This document shows positions 7,359 through 17,301 of a stretch of 64,000 nucleotides of DNA, piece after piece (position 1 is the stretch's first letter; every line of letters begins with the position of its first letter). Position numbers and translations under genes: made by a program. The notes beneath the pieces were generated by a model. That model saw only the letters and a list, made by a program, of their open reading frames with translations, searched no databases and was not told the DNA's origin. Where the stretch lies: assembly GCA_050732775.1 (NCBI GenBank), contig JBOHRN010000025.1:17854-81853 (forward strand), read 5' to 3'. The stretch is from JBOHRN01 sp050732775. Lineage in GTDB: Bacteria > Gemmatimonadota > Gemmatimonadetes > Longimicrobiales > Longimicrobiaceae.

Positions 7359-8768
7359 ATGCAGACCGTCTCTCTCCGCACCCCCGTTCCGCCCGCGCCC
7401 CACGGCTTTGCGGAACAGTCCCGGCTCTTGCTGCGGCTGGCCGGGCCGATAGTTCTGAGCCAGCTCGGGATGGTGGGGATGAACACCGTGGACACTCTGA
7501 TGGTGGGCCCGCTCGGCCCCGGCGCCCTGGCCGCGGTGGGGCTGGCCTCGGCCCTCCACATGGCTTCGATCATGGTTTCGGCCGGGGTGGTCGTGGGGAT
7601 GGCGCCGTTGGTGAGCCAGGCGTTCGGTGCCGGCGACCGAGCGCTCTGCCGGTCGGTACTGGTGCAGGGGTTGTGGCTCTCGCTGCTCCTGTCGCTACCC
7701 GTAATCTGGTTCAATTTGGAGGGAGAGGCGCTCTCCCTACTGTTAGGCCAGTCGCCCGAGCTCTCCCGCGTGGCCGGGGAGTACATGGCGGCGCTCGCGC
7801 CGGGCATACCGGCGCTACTCGCGTTCATGGCCTTGCGGCAGTTCCTGGAGGGTATGAACCGGGTACGACCTCCGATGGTCGCCACCTTTCTAGGGTTGGG
7901 GCTGAACGCTCTGGCCAACGCCGCGTTCATCTACGGCGCCGGCCCTATCCCCGCTATGGGGGTGGTGGGGTCCGGGTATGCCACCTCTCTGGTACGTTGG
8001 AGCATGGCAGGGGGAATCGCGCTGTACTTAACCCTCCAGCCCGGCCTCCACCCTCTGCGGGGAGCCGGACGGCTGCCCCGCTTAGACCTACTGCGCGCTA
8101 TCGTCAAGGTCGGCGTACCGATCGGGGGGCAGCTCGGGCTGGAGGTGGGGCTCTTTTCTTTCGCCGCCGTGATGATGGGGTGGATCGGCCCGGTTGAGTT
8201 GGCCGCCCACCAAGTTACCATCAACGTCGCCGCCACCACCTTCATGGTGGCGCTGGGGGTGAGCTTGGCCGGTACCATCCGGGTTGGCCAGGAGATCGGC
8301 GCCGGGCGGACGCACGGGGCGCGCATGGCTGCCGGGGCCACCTACGTGTGGGCCACCGGTTTCATGGCTCTGTGCGCGCTCGGCTTCCTGGCCGCGCCTT
8401 CCTTGCTGATCTCGCTCTACAGCCGCGACCCCGGCGTGGTCGGGCTGGGGTCGTCTCTCCTCTTGGTGGCCGCCGCCTTTCAGCTCTTCGACGGAGGCCA
8501 GGTAGCCGGACTGTGCGTGCTACGCGGCGCCGCCGACACGGCGGTGCCGATGCTCATCGCTGCCCTCTCGTACTGGGGAGTGGGGCTAGCGGTTGGCTAC
8601 TGGGCCGGTTTTCGCGCCGGGTGGGGGCCGGTGGGGGTGTGGGTGGGACTCTCGGCCGGCTTGGCCGCCGCCGCGCTACTGCTCGCCTGGAGGGTGCGGG
8701 CGGTACTCTGGGGCAAGTCGCCGCCTGCTCGTCCAGCAGCCAACCTTTACCACCCTTCCGGTGTCTAA
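7359..8768 (+). CDS. MATE family multidrug/cation efflux transporter
   Basis: This is an inner-membrane exporter with about 12 transmembrane helices arranged as two MatE repeats (roughly residues 20-190 and 250-440). The first repeat opens RLAGPIVLSQLGMVGMNTVDTLMVGPLG, typical of the NorM/DinF branch. These proteins expel organic cations, drugs or metabolites using a sodium or proton gradient. Two starts are plausible: the ATG at 7359 (GGAG 4 bp upstream) and an in-frame GTG at 7305 preceded by GGAGG. The family length favours the ATG. It is divergent from the DCC-family gene; the gap between them contains a short CCACA/TGTGG hairpin. Substrate is unknown. Confidence 0.9.
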   Translation: MQTVSLRTPVPPAPHGFAEQSRLLLRLAGPIVLSQLGMVGMNTVDTLMVGPLGPGALAAVGLASALHMASIMVSAGVVVGMAPLVSQAFGAGDRALCRSVLVQGLWLSLLLSLPVIWFNLEGEALSLLLGQSPELSRVAGEYMAALAPGIPALLAFMALRQFLEGMNRVRPPMVATFLGLGLNALANAAFIYGAGPIPAMGVVGSGYATSLVRWSMAGGIALYLTLQPGLHPLRGAGRLPRLDLLRAIVKVGVPIGGQLGLEVGLFSFAAVMMGWIGPVELAAHQVTINVAATTFMVALGVSLAGTIRVGQEIGAGRTHGARMAAGATYVWATGFMALCALGFLAAPSLLISLYSRDPGVVGLGSSLLLVAAAFQLFDGGQVAGLCVLRGAADTAVPMLIAALSYWGVGLAVGYWAGFRAGWGPVGVWVGLSAGLAAAALLLAWRVRAVLWGKSPPARPAANLYHPSGV

Positions 8769-8859
8769 TAGACTGCTGAAACTCGCTCTTGCCCGCGTCC
8801 GTAGGGAGGGGTGAAAGCGCCGGGAAGAGGTACAGCGCCACCCTGATTGAACCCAAGTA

Positions 8860-11430
8860 ATGATCGCACACATCCTTCTGCTAGGCGCCGCTGCGCTCCC
8901 CACCGGGGCGCCGTACGTGGCCGACACCACGCAGATCCTCCGGGTCGCCGCCCACCGGATTTCGGCTTCGGAGGGCGCGCCCGTTTTGGACGGACGGCTC
9001 GACGAAGCGGTTTGGGCGGCCGCCGACTCCATCACCGGCTTCGTAGAGGTGACCCCGGCCCCCGGAGAACCTTCCGACTTCCATACCGTGGCACGGGTCC
9101 TCTTTGACCATCAGGCGGTATACGTGGGCGTACGCGCTTACGACCCCGAGCCGGAGCTGATAGCCGCCCAGCTCACCCGGCGCGACAATGTGTTCGATTC
9201 GGCCTCCGACGCCCTAGCGGTCAACTTCGACTCCCACCACGACCGGCGCACCGCGTACGGTTTCGGGGTCAATCCGGCGGGAGTAAAGAGCGACTTCACC
9301 ATTACCGACGACTCCAATATCGACGACACCTGGAACGCAGTGTGGGAGGTAGAAATCTCAAAGGACGAGCGGGGCTGGACGGCGGAGTTTCGCATCCCTC
9401 TATCGGCTCTCCGCTTCGACGCGGACGGCGACGGGGTATGGGGGTTCCAGGTTGTGCGGAAGGTGCATCGAGACGGGGAGTTCTCGGCGTGGTCGCCCCA
9501 GCGGGACGACGAACCCAGGCTGGTCTCCCGCTTCGGGGAGTTGCACGGCATGACGGAGCTGCCCGTGCCGCGCCGGCTGGAGGTGCTCCCCTACACCGTC
9601 TCCGGCGTAGACCTGGCGCCCGGAGACGCCGCCGACCCTTTCTACTCGGCTACTGACTGGAAGGTCGACGCGGGCGCCGACGTGAAGTACGGTGTGACTT
9701 CGGACCTCACCCTGGACCTGACCATCAACCCTGACTTCGGGCAGGTGGAGGCCGACCCCTCACAGGTGAACCTGACCGCCTTCGAAACTTTTTTTCGGGA
9801 GAGGAGGCCCTTCTTTACCGAGGGCGCAGACATCTTCCGTTTCGGGCTCGCGGGGGGGAACGACGAATCCCTCTTCTACTCACGGCGTATCGGCCGCCCG
9901 CCCCAGGGCTTTGCCGACCCCCTCGGCGGCTTCGTGGAGGCGCCCGAACAGACCACCATCCTGGGGGCGGCCAAGCTGTCGGGGCGGGTGGGACAGGGCT
10001 GGTCGGTAGGGCTCCTGAACGCGGTCACCGCGCAGGAGTCGGCGCGAGTCCGCGACAGCGCCGGCGTATTCCACGCCGACCTGGTGGAGCCGCTCAGCAA
10101 CTACACGGTGGCACGCCTTCGTCGCGACCTGAACCGGGGGCGCACGCAGGTGGGCGCCGTGGCGACCGGAGTAGTGCGAGCCCTGGACGACACCGGGCTA
10201 GACTTTCTGCACTCCTCGGCCTTTACCGGCGGGGCCGACGTCTCGCACCGCTTCGCCTCGGACCGCTGGCAGCTTTCCGCCGTGGTGCTGGGCTCCGAGG
10301 TGCGCGGTAGCGAGCAGGCGATCGTGCGTACCCAGAGGGCTCCGCAGCGCTACTTCCAGCGCCCCGACGCCGATCACGTGGAGGTCGACGAAGACGCCAC
10401 CTCGCTAGCCGGCTACGCGGCCAGCGCAGGGGTTAGTAAGATTTCGGGAAAGTGGCGCGGGGGAGGGGGGGTGATCGCGCGTTCGCCCGGCTTCGAGGTG
10501 AACGACCTCGGCTTCCAGCGCTTTGCCGACGTGGTCGGCGGTGGTGTGGATGCGAGCTACCGCCAGTTGGAGCCCAACCGGCTCTTCCGGGGCTCCGATC
10601 TGGGGGCTAACTTCTCTGGCGGTGCCAACTACGCGGGAGAGGTTGTCGAACTGGGCGGGGGTATCAGAGGCTCCGCACAGTTCCATAACTTCTGGAGGGT
10701 GTACGGCGGAGTGCGCAGAGAGTTCGAAACGCTCGACGTGACGGCCTTGCGGGGAGGCCCGGCGATAATTTCGCCGGTCCGTTACGGGGGATGGTTCGGG
10801 GTCGATTCAGACGATCGCAAGCCGTTTACGGTGGGGCTGAACGGGGGCTGGGGAGTAGAGCCGGAGTCGGAGGGCGGCGACTTCCGGCTGTCGCTCGACG
10901 CGGGGTGGCGTCCGTCGGCGAGTATCCAGCTCTCCCTGGAGCCGTTCTACTCGTTGAGCCGCAACCCGTGGCAGTACGTTTCCGCGCCCAGCGACTCGCT
11001 CGGAGAGCGGCACTACCTGTTCGGAGATCTGGACCAACGCAGCGTGGGGATGTCGGCGCGGCTGAACCAGACCTTTACCCCCGACCTCACCCTCCAGCTC
11101 TACGCCCAACCCTTCATCGCCACCGGTGCCTACCGCGACTACTTCGAGGTGGCCGATCCCGTCGCCGGCAGCTTCGACGACCGCTTTGAGCCCATCAGCG
11201 GCGGGCTAGACACTCCTGAGCGCGATTTCACTGTGCGCGACTTCAAGCTGAACGTGGTGCTGCGCTGGGAGTACCGGCTCGGCTCCACCCTCTTCCTGGT
11301 CTGGTCGCACGACCGCGCCCACACCGACGGGGACGGCCGCTTCAGGCCGGTGGACGACTTGGCTGTTCTCTTCGACGCGCCGTCCCGGAACGTACTCCTG
11401 GTTAAAGTCAACTACTGGCTGGATATCTGA
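8860..11430 (+). CDS. DUF5916 outer-membrane barrel with N-terminal CBM9-like domain
   Basis: A short signal peptide is followed by a family 9 carbohydrate-binding-like fold (about residues 30-200: PVLDGRLDEAVWAAAD, DAVYVGVRAYD-type strand, SDALAVNFDSHHDRRTAYGF). The rest (about 230-856) is a DUF5916 region rich in amphipathic strands. It includes the signature NPDFGQVEADPSQVNLTAFE, FFRERRPFFTEGADIF and LFYSRRIGRPP, and ends in an aromatic-terminated strand. The family is common in Bacteroidota and Gemmatimonadota and is predicted to lie in the outer membrane; its substrate is not established. No ribosome-binding site is obvious before the ATG. It is a monocistronic gene facing the convergent PBP operon. 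Confidence 0.88.
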   Translation: MIAHILLLGAAALPTGAPYVADTTQILRVAAHRISASEGAPVLDGRLDEAVWAAADSITGFVEVTPAPGEPSDFHTVARVLFDHQAVYVGVRAYDPEPELIAAQLTRRDNVFDSASDALAVNFDSHHDRRTAYGFGVNPAGVKSDFTITDDSNIDDTWNAVWEVEISKDERGWTAEFRIPLSALRFDADGDGVWGFQVVRKVHRDGEFSAWSPQRDDEPRLVSRFGELHGMTELPVPRRLEVLPYTVSGVDLAPGDAADPFYSATDWKVDAGADVKYGVTSDLTLDLTINPDFGQVEADPSQVNLTAFETFFRERRPFFTEGADIFRFGLAGGNDESLFYSRRIGRPPQGFADPLGGFVEAPEQTTILGAAKLSGRVGQGWSVGLLNAVTAQESARVRDSAGVFHADLVEPLSNYTVARLRRDLNRGRTQVGAVATGVVRALDDTGLDFLHSSAFTGGADVSHRFASDRWQLSAVVLGSEVRGSEQAIVRTQRAPQRYFQRPDADHVEVDEDATSLAGYAASAGVSKISGKWRGGGGVIARSPGFEVNDLGFQRFADVVGGGVDASYRQLEPNRLFRGSDLGANFSGGANYAGEVVELGGGIRGSAQFHNFWRVYGGVRREFETLDVTALRGGPAIISPVRYGGWFGVDSDDRKPFTVGLNGGWGVEPESEGGDFRLSLDAGWRPSASIQLSLEPFYSLSRNPWQYVSAPSDSLGERHYLFGDLDQRSVGMSARLNQTFTPDLTLQLYAQPFIATGAYRDYFEVADPVAGSFDDRFEPISGGLDTPERDFTVRDFKLNVVLRWEYRLGSTLFLVWSHDRAHTDGDGRFRPVDDLAVLFDAPSRNVLLVKVNYWLDI

Positions 11431-11479
11431 ATACAGTTGAGAAAACCGGGCTGGATCGAAAGAGCCCCGGCGGGGAGTC

Positions 11480-14005
11480 TCAGTCCAAGCCGTCACTCTC
11501 CGGCGGCTCTCCCAGCAGGTCCGGCCCGTCTTCTTCTTCTTCTTCTTCGGGTTCCCCGGAGGGCCCGTCGGGTTCGGGCTCGGTTTCTTGTTCACCGGGG
11601 CGGGCTTCGTCTTCACTCGGCTCTTCTCCCGCGGGGGACTCCTCGCCGGGCTGGCCCGGACGGGTGACGTCTGGCTCTCCCTGTTCTCCATCCAGGATGT
11701 AGACGCCGGGACGCTCTTCTCCCTCTTCGTCTTCGTACGACCAGAATTCGCCGTCTCCCCAACCCTCGACCGCGTCCCACTCCTCGTCTCCCCAAAAGGC
11801 GCTGTCGCCCATCACGAATACCCCCTCGTACCCCTCGGGGTAGCAAGTCTGGCGGGGAGGGCGTACACTCACGAAGTACTCGGTGTACACCTCGCCCACG
11901 GCGGGGCACGAGGGGGTAACCACGAAGCCGGTGGCCCGGTCTACCTGTTCGGTGACCACCCCCGAAGGGCGGCTCCAGCCGTCGGGCAAGGGGCGCTCCT
12001 GATACACGCGGCGCATTACCCGCCCCCACACGGGCGCGGCCAGGGTGCCACCCGAGGCGCCGTAGACGATGCGCTCCGGCTCGTCGAGCCCGATCCACAC
12101 CGTCCCCACCAAGTCGGGGGTGTAGCCCACGAACCAGACGTCGGCCGCGTCGTTGGTGGTACCGGTCTTGCCCGCGGCCGGCCCCCCGAACCCCGCCCCC
12201 CGAACCGCCCGCGCCGTGCCCCGCTCCACCACCTCGGCGAGCATGCGGGTGAGCACGAAGCCGGTGGCGGCGTCCAGAACCTTTTCCCGCTCGGGTCTCT
12301 GCTCCCAGAGGATACGCCCGTCGCGGTCTTCCACCCGGGTCACGAAGTACGGCTCCACCAGGTAGCCGCCGTTGCCGAAAGCGGCGAAAGCGGTGGTCAT
12401 CTCGATGGGCCGGACGGCGGCCGCGCCCAAGGCCACCGAGGGTACCTCGGGGATGTCGCTGGTGATACCCAACTCGTGGGCGGTGCGGATCACCGAGCCG
12501 ACGCCCAACTCCTGGGAGAGCCGCACCGCCACCGTGTTCTTGGAGCGGGTAAGGGCTTCTCGCAGGGTCATGGAGCCGTCGTACTGGTTCTGGTAGTTGC
12601 GGGGGCGCCAGGTGCGGGTGCGGCTGAGCTGGATGGCCACCGGGGCGTCTTCCATCTTGTAGGTGGGCGCCCGGTGCCGCCGCAGCGCCGTCAGGTAGAT
12701 AAACGGCTTGAACGCCGAGCCCGCCTGGCGCTCGGCCTGAAAGGCGCGGTTGAACTTGGAGTCCTCGAAGTCGCGCCCGCCCACCAGGGCGCGCACCGCC
12801 CCGGTCTCGGTCTCCATTACGATCACCACCCCTTGTAGGTAGGGGGTGCCGCCCTCTTTCCCCGCTCCCTCGGCGCTGGGGTAGCCGGGGTGCCGGTAGC
12901 CGCCGTAGCGGCCGGCTTCGATGGCGTCGAGTTGGGCGGCCAGCTCTTCCTCGGCGGCGCTCTGGGCTACACGGTCTAGGGAGGTGTGAACCTTGAGCCC
13001 TGCGGTGTAGTAGCGGGTGCCGATCTTCTCCTCCAGTTCGCGCCGTACCCGATCGAGGAAGTAGGCCGCAGGCTGGGGGGCGGCCGTCTCCTCGGGCGCC
13101 AGTTCGACCGGCTCGGCTTGGAGGGCGCGCGCCTCACCCCGGGATAGGTCACCCCGTATTACCATCATCCGCAGCACCAAGTTGCGCCGCTCTAGGGCCC
13201 CTTCGGGGTTGTCGCGTGGGTTGAGCCGGGAGGGGGCCTGAGGTAGGGCGGCGAGTACAGCGGCTTCGGCCACGCCGAGTTCGGCGGCCGACTTGCCGAA
13301 GTAGGTCCGGGCGGCGGCGTCGACCCCGTACGAGCCCTGCCCCAGGTAGATGTGATTCAGGTACAACTCGAGGATTTTGTCCTTGGGGAAAGTCCTCTCG
13401 ATCTGGCGGGCCACCCGGACCTCCATCAGCTTCCCGAGTACGGAACGCTGGGAGAAGGGGAACCTCTCCGGGAAGAGGTTCTGGGCTAGCTGCATGGTGA
13501 TGGTGCTGCCCCCTTCTTCCACCCCACCGCTCTTGACGTTCTCGACCATGGCGGCGGCCATCCGTTTGATGTCGATCCCCTCGTGCCCGTAAAAGCGCTG
13601 GTCTTCGATGGCCAGGAAGGCGTCCGGCAGGTGGTCGGGCAGCGAGTCGAGGGGGATCACCCGACGGTTGACCGTGGCCAGCACGGCGAAGGCGTCGCCG
13701 TCGGAGTCGAACACCTCTGAGCCCTCGGCCTGGTACTGGGTGAGGTCTTGGACCGGGGCGCACCCGCCCAGCCAGCACGGCGAGTAGTACACCCAGGAGA
13801 AGGCGGCCAGAAAGAGCACGCTGCCCGCGAGCAGAGCCAGCTGCCCGAGCCGGACTGTTCTCTGCTTGCCGGTACCACCCATATCGGGCGGCCAGGCGAA
13901 TAGGGGCCGCCGTGACGGCTGGTCAGAGGAAAACCGGTGATCCCTGGCCCGCGGGACCCGGCGCCGGGGTTTTTCCGGCTGCTCGGGAGGAGGCGTATAC
14001 GGCAT
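11480..14005 (-). CDS. Class A penicillin-binding protein (PBP1A type), distal gene of a tandem pair
   Basis: This is a bifunctional peptidoglycan synthase anchored in the inner membrane. It has a cytoplasmic tail of about 52 residues, a membrane helix (53-75) and a GT51 glycosyltransferase with catalytic Glu134 in AIEDQRFYGHEG and the GGSTITMQLAQN motif. The transpeptidase domain carries SAFK (Ser430-Lys433), SKN (488-490) and KTGT (613-616). Residues from about 730 to the end are a long acidic Glu/Asp/Gly/Pro tail, part of it encoded by a TTC/GAA triplet run near 11529-11548 that could slip. Its start lies 2 bp after the stop of a second class A PBP, so both are one operon. Confidence 0.95.
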   Translation of the reverse strand: MPYTPPPEQPEKPRRRVPRARDHRFSSDQPSRRPLFAWPPDMGGTGKQRTVRLGQLALLAGSVLFLAAFSWVYYSPCWLGGCAPVQDLTQYQAEGSEVFDSDGDAFAVLATVNRRVIPLDSLPDHLPDAFLAIEDQRFYGHEGIDIKRMAAAMVENVKSGGVEEGGSTITMQLAQNLFPERFPFSQRSVLGKLMEVRVARQIERTFPKDKILELYLNHIYLGQGSYGVDAAARTYFGKSAAELGVAEAAVLAALPQAPSRLNPRDNPEGALERRNLVLRMMVIRGDLSRGEARALQAEPVELAPEETAAPQPAAYFLDRVRRELEEKIGTRYYTAGLKVHTSLDRVAQSAAEEELAAQLDAIEAGRYGGYRHPGYPSAEGAGKEGGTPYLQGVVIVMETETGAVRALVGGRDFEDSKFNRAFQAERQAGSAFKPFIYLTALRRHRAPTYKMEDAPVAIQLSRTRTWRPRNYQNQYDGSMTLREALTRSKNTVAVRLSQELGVGSVIRTAHELGITSDIPEVPSVALGAAAVRPIEMTTAFAAFGNGGYLVEPYFVTRVEDRDGRILWEQRPEREKVLDAATGFVLTRMLAEVVERGTARAVRGAGFGGPAAGKTGTTNDAADVWFVGYTPDLVGTVWIGLDEPERIVYGASGGTLAAPVWGRVMRRVYQERPLPDGWSRPSGVVTEQVDRATGFVVTPSCPAVGEVYTEYFVSVRPPRQTCYPEGYEGVFVMGDSAFWGDEEWDAVEGWGDGEFWSYEDEEGEERPGVYILDGEQGEPDVTRPGQPGEESPAGEEPSEDEARPGEQETEPEPDGPSGEPEEEEEEDGPDLLGEPPESDGLD

Positions 14006-14007
14006 GC

Positions 14008-16284
14008 TTAGCGTTGCTTTCGGTCGCTTCGTCTATTGGGGAGCACCTCTTGCCACGGCACCCCGCGCTGCTCCTCCCGGTCCGGGAAAACGGGGCGGCC
14101 TGGCAGCCCTGGCGTGGGGTCGAACCACCTTTCGGGCGGCTCGCAGGCGGGGGTGGGCGCGTTGGATCGCACGAAGTAGTCCATGGTAACCTGGAAGGCG
14201 TAGGGACAGTCCGCGGTGACCGCCCGGCCGGTGTACTGGTCGACGCGGCGTGTCACCACCCCTTCCGGCTTTTCCCACGCCTGGGGTGGCTCCTTGCCCT
14301 CATACACCTGGCGCACGATTTCGGCCCACACGGGCGCGGCCAGGTCGCCGCCGGTGGCGCCCCGCTTGATGCGCTGGCGCCGGTCCATCCCCATCCACAC
14401 CCCCGCCAGCAGGTCGGGCGTGTAGCCGATAAACCAGACGTCGGCGGCGTCGTTGGTGGTACCGGTCTTGCCGGCCGCCGGGATCTGGTAGGGTAGGTTG
14501 CCGGTGGTCGGCCTCCGCACGTCGTAGGCGGTGCCCCGGTCCACCACCTCGCGCAACATGTCGGTAAGGATCCAGGCACTGGCCGGGTCCAGGGCGGGGA
14601 CGGGGTGGTGGGGCGGTTGGTACAAGAGGTTGCCGTCCTGGTCTTCCACCCGCGAGATCAGCCGCGGCTCCACCCTGACGCCCCCGTTCCCGAAGCTCGC
14701 AAAGCTGGCGATCAGGTCGATGGGGTACACTCCGGCCGCACCCAGAAAGATAGAAGGGTAAGGGGGGATGGGGGTCTCGATCCCGGTCCGCCGGGCCACG
14801 GCCCGCACCGCGTCCACCCCCACCTCCCTGCCCATCCGCACGGCGGGCAAGTTTCTGGAGAGGCGCAGCGCCTGGCGCATGGTCACCATCCCCCCGTAGC
14901 GGCCGTCGTAGTTGCGGGGCGCCCACGTCTCACCATTTTCCATGCGGATGAAGACGGGGGCGTCCGAGATCCGGTACATGGGCGAGCGGCCCCGCTCCAG
15001 CGCGGCCGCGTACACGAAAGGCTTGAACGCCGAACCCGGCTGCCTGAGCGCCTGGGTGGCCCGGTTGAACTGGGAGTGACGGAAGTTGCGCCCCCCCACC
15101 AGGGCGCGCACCAGGCCGGTCTCCGGGTCCATGACCACCACCGCGCCCTGGAGGTAGCCGGTGCGGCCGCCCCGCTCGGCCCGCTCCTCTGCGGAGAGTT
15201 CGCCGTATACCGGGTGAGGAAAGTAGCCGAAGCGGCCGCTCTCAATGGCTTGGATCTGCTCCTCCAGCGCGTCTTCGGAGAGTTTCTGAAGGTCGGCGTC
15301 GAGGGCGGTATGGATCTTTAGGCCGCCGGTGTAGAGGAGCTCGCCGAAGCGTTCCTCCAGGTCGCGCCGGACCTGCTCCACGAAGTACGGGGCCTGGATG
15401 GCGCCCCTGGGCGGGGCCAGCGAGACCGGCTGCCCGACGCCCCACGCCAGCTCTTCGCGGGTGATGACCCCGTTATCGGCCATGAAACGGAGTACCCGGT
15501 TGCGCCGCTCCCGGGCGGCCCCGGGGTTGCGTCTCGGGTTGTAGCGCGAGGGCGCCTGGGGGAGTCCGGCCAGGGTAGCCGCTTCCACGAAGTTGAGCCC
15601 GGAGGCGGGTTTGTCGAAGTAGGTCCGGGCCGCCGCCTCTACCCCGTAGGCACCGGCGCCCAGGTTGATGTGGTTGAGGTACAGCTCGAGGATGCGCTGC
15701 TTGGAAAGGGTTTGCTCCATGCGCAGGGCCACTCTTATCTCGGCCACTTTGCGGCGGATGGAGGTCTCGGTGCGCGGTAGGTGGCGGGGAAAGAGGTCGC
15801 GGGCGAGTTGCATGGTTATGGTGCTGAACCCGGTGGCCCCGAAGCCCTCCCGCAAGTTGTCCCATACCGAGCCGAAGAAGCGGTGGAGGTCTACCCCTCC
15901 GTGCCGGAAGAAGCGCTGGTCCTCGATGGCCACGAAGGCCAGCGGTAGGTGCGGGGGTAGCTCTTCGATAGAGACCACGCGGCGCCGTTCGCGCGAAAAG
16001 ATCGCCAGCAGCTCGCCGTCGGCGTCGTACACCTCACTCGACTGCTGCGGCTGGTAGCTCACCACCGTCTGGGCGGTGGGGCAGCCGCCGGCGCAAGCCC
16101 GGTTCCACGCCGCGGTGGCCGCCCCCACCGAACACGACGCCGCCCCCAGTACGGCGATAGCGGCCGCCACCAGCCGCGGGTCTCTCGCCCGTAGCCGGAG
16201 TACGAACGCCCGCCACCCGCGGGCGAGCGCGCTGCTGGCGGCTCTTACCTTGGCAGCTAGTAGACTGGGGTCTCGATACTCCAT
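14008..16284 (-). CDS. Class A penicillin-binding protein (PBP1A type), first gene of a tandem pair
   Basis: This is a second bifunctional glycosyltransferase/transpeptidase. A basic N-terminus leads to one membrane helix (about 37-58). The GT51 domain has catalytic Glu121 in AIEDQRFFRHGG and FSTITMQLARD. The transpeptidase has SAFK (Ser418-Lys421), an SRN triad (LRLSRNLPAV) and KTGTTND near 590. It lacks the acidic tail of its neighbour and carries a slightly different second motif. The 758 aa length is normal for PBP1A. With the downstream paralogue 2 bp away, it suggests an old duplication with both copies keeping all catalytic residues. Confidence 0.95.
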   Translation of the reverse strand: MEYRDPSLLAAKVRAASSALARGWRAFVLRLRARDPRLVAAAIAVLGAASCSVGAATAAWNRACAGGCPTAQTVVSYQPQQSSEVYDADGELLAIFSRERRRVVSIEELPPHLPLAFVAIEDQRFFRHGGVDLHRFFGSVWDNLREGFGATGFSTITMQLARDLFPRHLPRTETSIRRKVAEIRVALRMEQTLSKQRILELYLNHINLGAGAYGVEAAARTYFDKPASGLNFVEAATLAGLPQAPSRYNPRRNPGAARERRNRVLRFMADNGVITREELAWGVGQPVSLAPPRGAIQAPYFVEQVRRDLEERFGELLYTGGLKIHTALDADLQKLSEDALEEQIQAIESGRFGYFPHPVYGELSAEERAERGGRTGYLQGAVVVMDPETGLVRALVGGRNFRHSQFNRATQALRQPGSAFKPFVYAAALERGRSPMYRISDAPVFIRMENGETWAPRNYDGRYGGMVTMRQALRLSRNLPAVRMGREVGVDAVRAVARRTGIETPIPPYPSIFLGAAGVYPIDLIASFASFGNGGVRVEPRLISRVEDQDGNLLYQPPHHPVPALDPASAWILTDMLREVVDRGTAYDVRRPTTGNLPYQIPAAGKTGTTNDAADVWFIGYTPDLLAGVWMGMDRRQRIKRGATGGDLAAPVWAEIVRQVYEGKEPPQAWEKPEGVVTRRVDQYTGRAVTADCPYAFQVTMDYFVRSNAPTPACEPPERWFDPTPGLPGRPVFPDREEQRGVPWQEVLPNRRSDRKQR

Positions 16285-16375
16285 GCGGTGTGCGGCGCGG
16301 GATGGATCGCGAGCCAGCTATCGTAACCGGGTAAGAGCCAGCGGTTCCATAGCCGCCGCCTAAGTTGGCAAACGG

Positions 16376-16403
16376 TTGACAGATCGAGAGATACCCCTAG
16401 AAA
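16376..16403 (+). promoter_or_regulatory. Sigma70-like promoter for the TonB-ExbBD operon
   Basis: TTGACA (16376-16381) is followed after 16 bp by TAGAAA (16398-16403). The predicted start of transcription near 16410 gives a leader of about 30 nt to the ATG at 16439. The -35 is perfect; the -10 matches at four of six positions. Confidence 0.45.
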
Positions 16404-16438
16404 CCGCTGAGCATGCTTCTTGCTTTTTCCGTTATACC

Positions 16439-17266
16439 ATGTTCAACAAACTAATTGCTTCGTCGCCCGGCGCGCGTAAGCTGTGGAAGAGTCCGGGTAC
16501 CGTGGCGGCCTCGGTGGCCGCGCACGCGCTCGTGCTCGGCGGGGTAGTCTACGCCACCATGCAGCAGGATGCTCACGACGAAGATGATACAGAGCCAGAA
16601 GAGGTTACCTACATAGACGTCACCGAGATCCCCGAGCCCGAGCCGGAAGAGGTCTTCGAAGAACCGCCCGCTCCCGAAGAGCCGGCCCCCCGCTCACCCA
16701 CGCCGCCCCGGGAGACCTTTCAGCCCCGTCGGCCGGCGCCCCCGGAAGAGATCAGCGAGGAGCCAGCCGGCTTCCAGGAGCTCGACATCCCCGACCTGGA
16801 CGTGCGCGGGCTGCCGCCCCCCGACCTGGACGCAGTCCCGGTGGAGGCCGAGGACTTCGGAGGTCGCGGCACGCCCGGCGGGCGTGCCTCCGGGGCGCGC
16901 TCCGAGCCGTCGGGAGAGGGTGGCGAAGGAGGAGGCGGAGGACCGGGCGACGGCACCTACAGCTCCAACCTAGTGGATGAGCCGGCTGAGTTGAGAAACC
17001 GGGGTGACGTGGCGCGCATCTTGAGTAGGCGCTACCCCGACAACTTGCGTGACGCCCACGTCGAGGGCAGAGTGGTGGTCCAGTTCGTGGTGGGCAAGAA
17101 CGGCCAGGTAGAGATGGGGTCCTTCAAGGTGGTATCTAGCACCGACCCGGCCTTTGGCTCCGCCACCCGCAGCGCAGTGGGCGAGTTCCGCTTCAGCCCC
17201 GGCAAGGTGCAGGGGCAGCCGGTCCGCCAGGTGGTGCAGATGCCGATCGTATGGCAGCTCGACTGA
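16439..17266 (+). CDS. TonB family energy transducer
   Basis: This is a periplasm-spanning protein that passes energy from ExbB/ExbD to outer-membrane receptors. A membrane anchor (VAASVAAHALVLGGVVYA, about 20-40) is followed by a long proline/glutamate-rich spacer with EPEPEE-type repeats (about 50-115). A Gly-rich hinge leads to the C-terminal TonB domain: YPDNLRDAHVEGRVVVQFVVGKNG, then the FRFSPGKVQGQPVRQVVQMPI end. The ATG at 16439 is used because the 21 codons upstream in the same frame overlap the promoter. ExbB and two ExbD genes follow directly. Likely clients in this window include the receptor at 21.9 kb. Confidence 0.9.
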   Translation: MFNKLIASSPGARKLWKSPGTVAASVAAHALVLGGVVYATMQQDAHDEDDTEPEEVTYIDVTEIPEPEPEEVFEEPPAPEEPAPRSPTPPRETFQPRRPAPPEEISEEPAGFQELDIPDLDVRGLPPPDLDAVPVEAEDFGGRGTPGGRASGARSEPSGEGGEGGGGGPGDGTYSSNLVDEPAELRNRGDVARILSRRYPDNLRDAHVEGRVVVQFVVGKNGQVEMGSFKVVSSTDPAFGSATRSAVGEFRFSPGKVQGQPVRQVVQMPIVWQLD

Positions 17267-17301
17267 GGGCTTTTTAACTTTCGCGACAAGGAGAGGTCAC
17301 C

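Noticed and set aside
7286..7930. Upstream half of a minus-strand frame extending the DCC-family protein to 419 aa
   Set aside because: It is antisense to the MATE gene, has biased composition (Ser/Pro/Thr/Arg rich) and no family match; the real domains begin after 7285.
11529..11548. TTC triplet run as an independent repeat element
   Set aside because: It only encodes part of the Glu-rich PBP tail; noted there rather than as a mobile or repeat feature.
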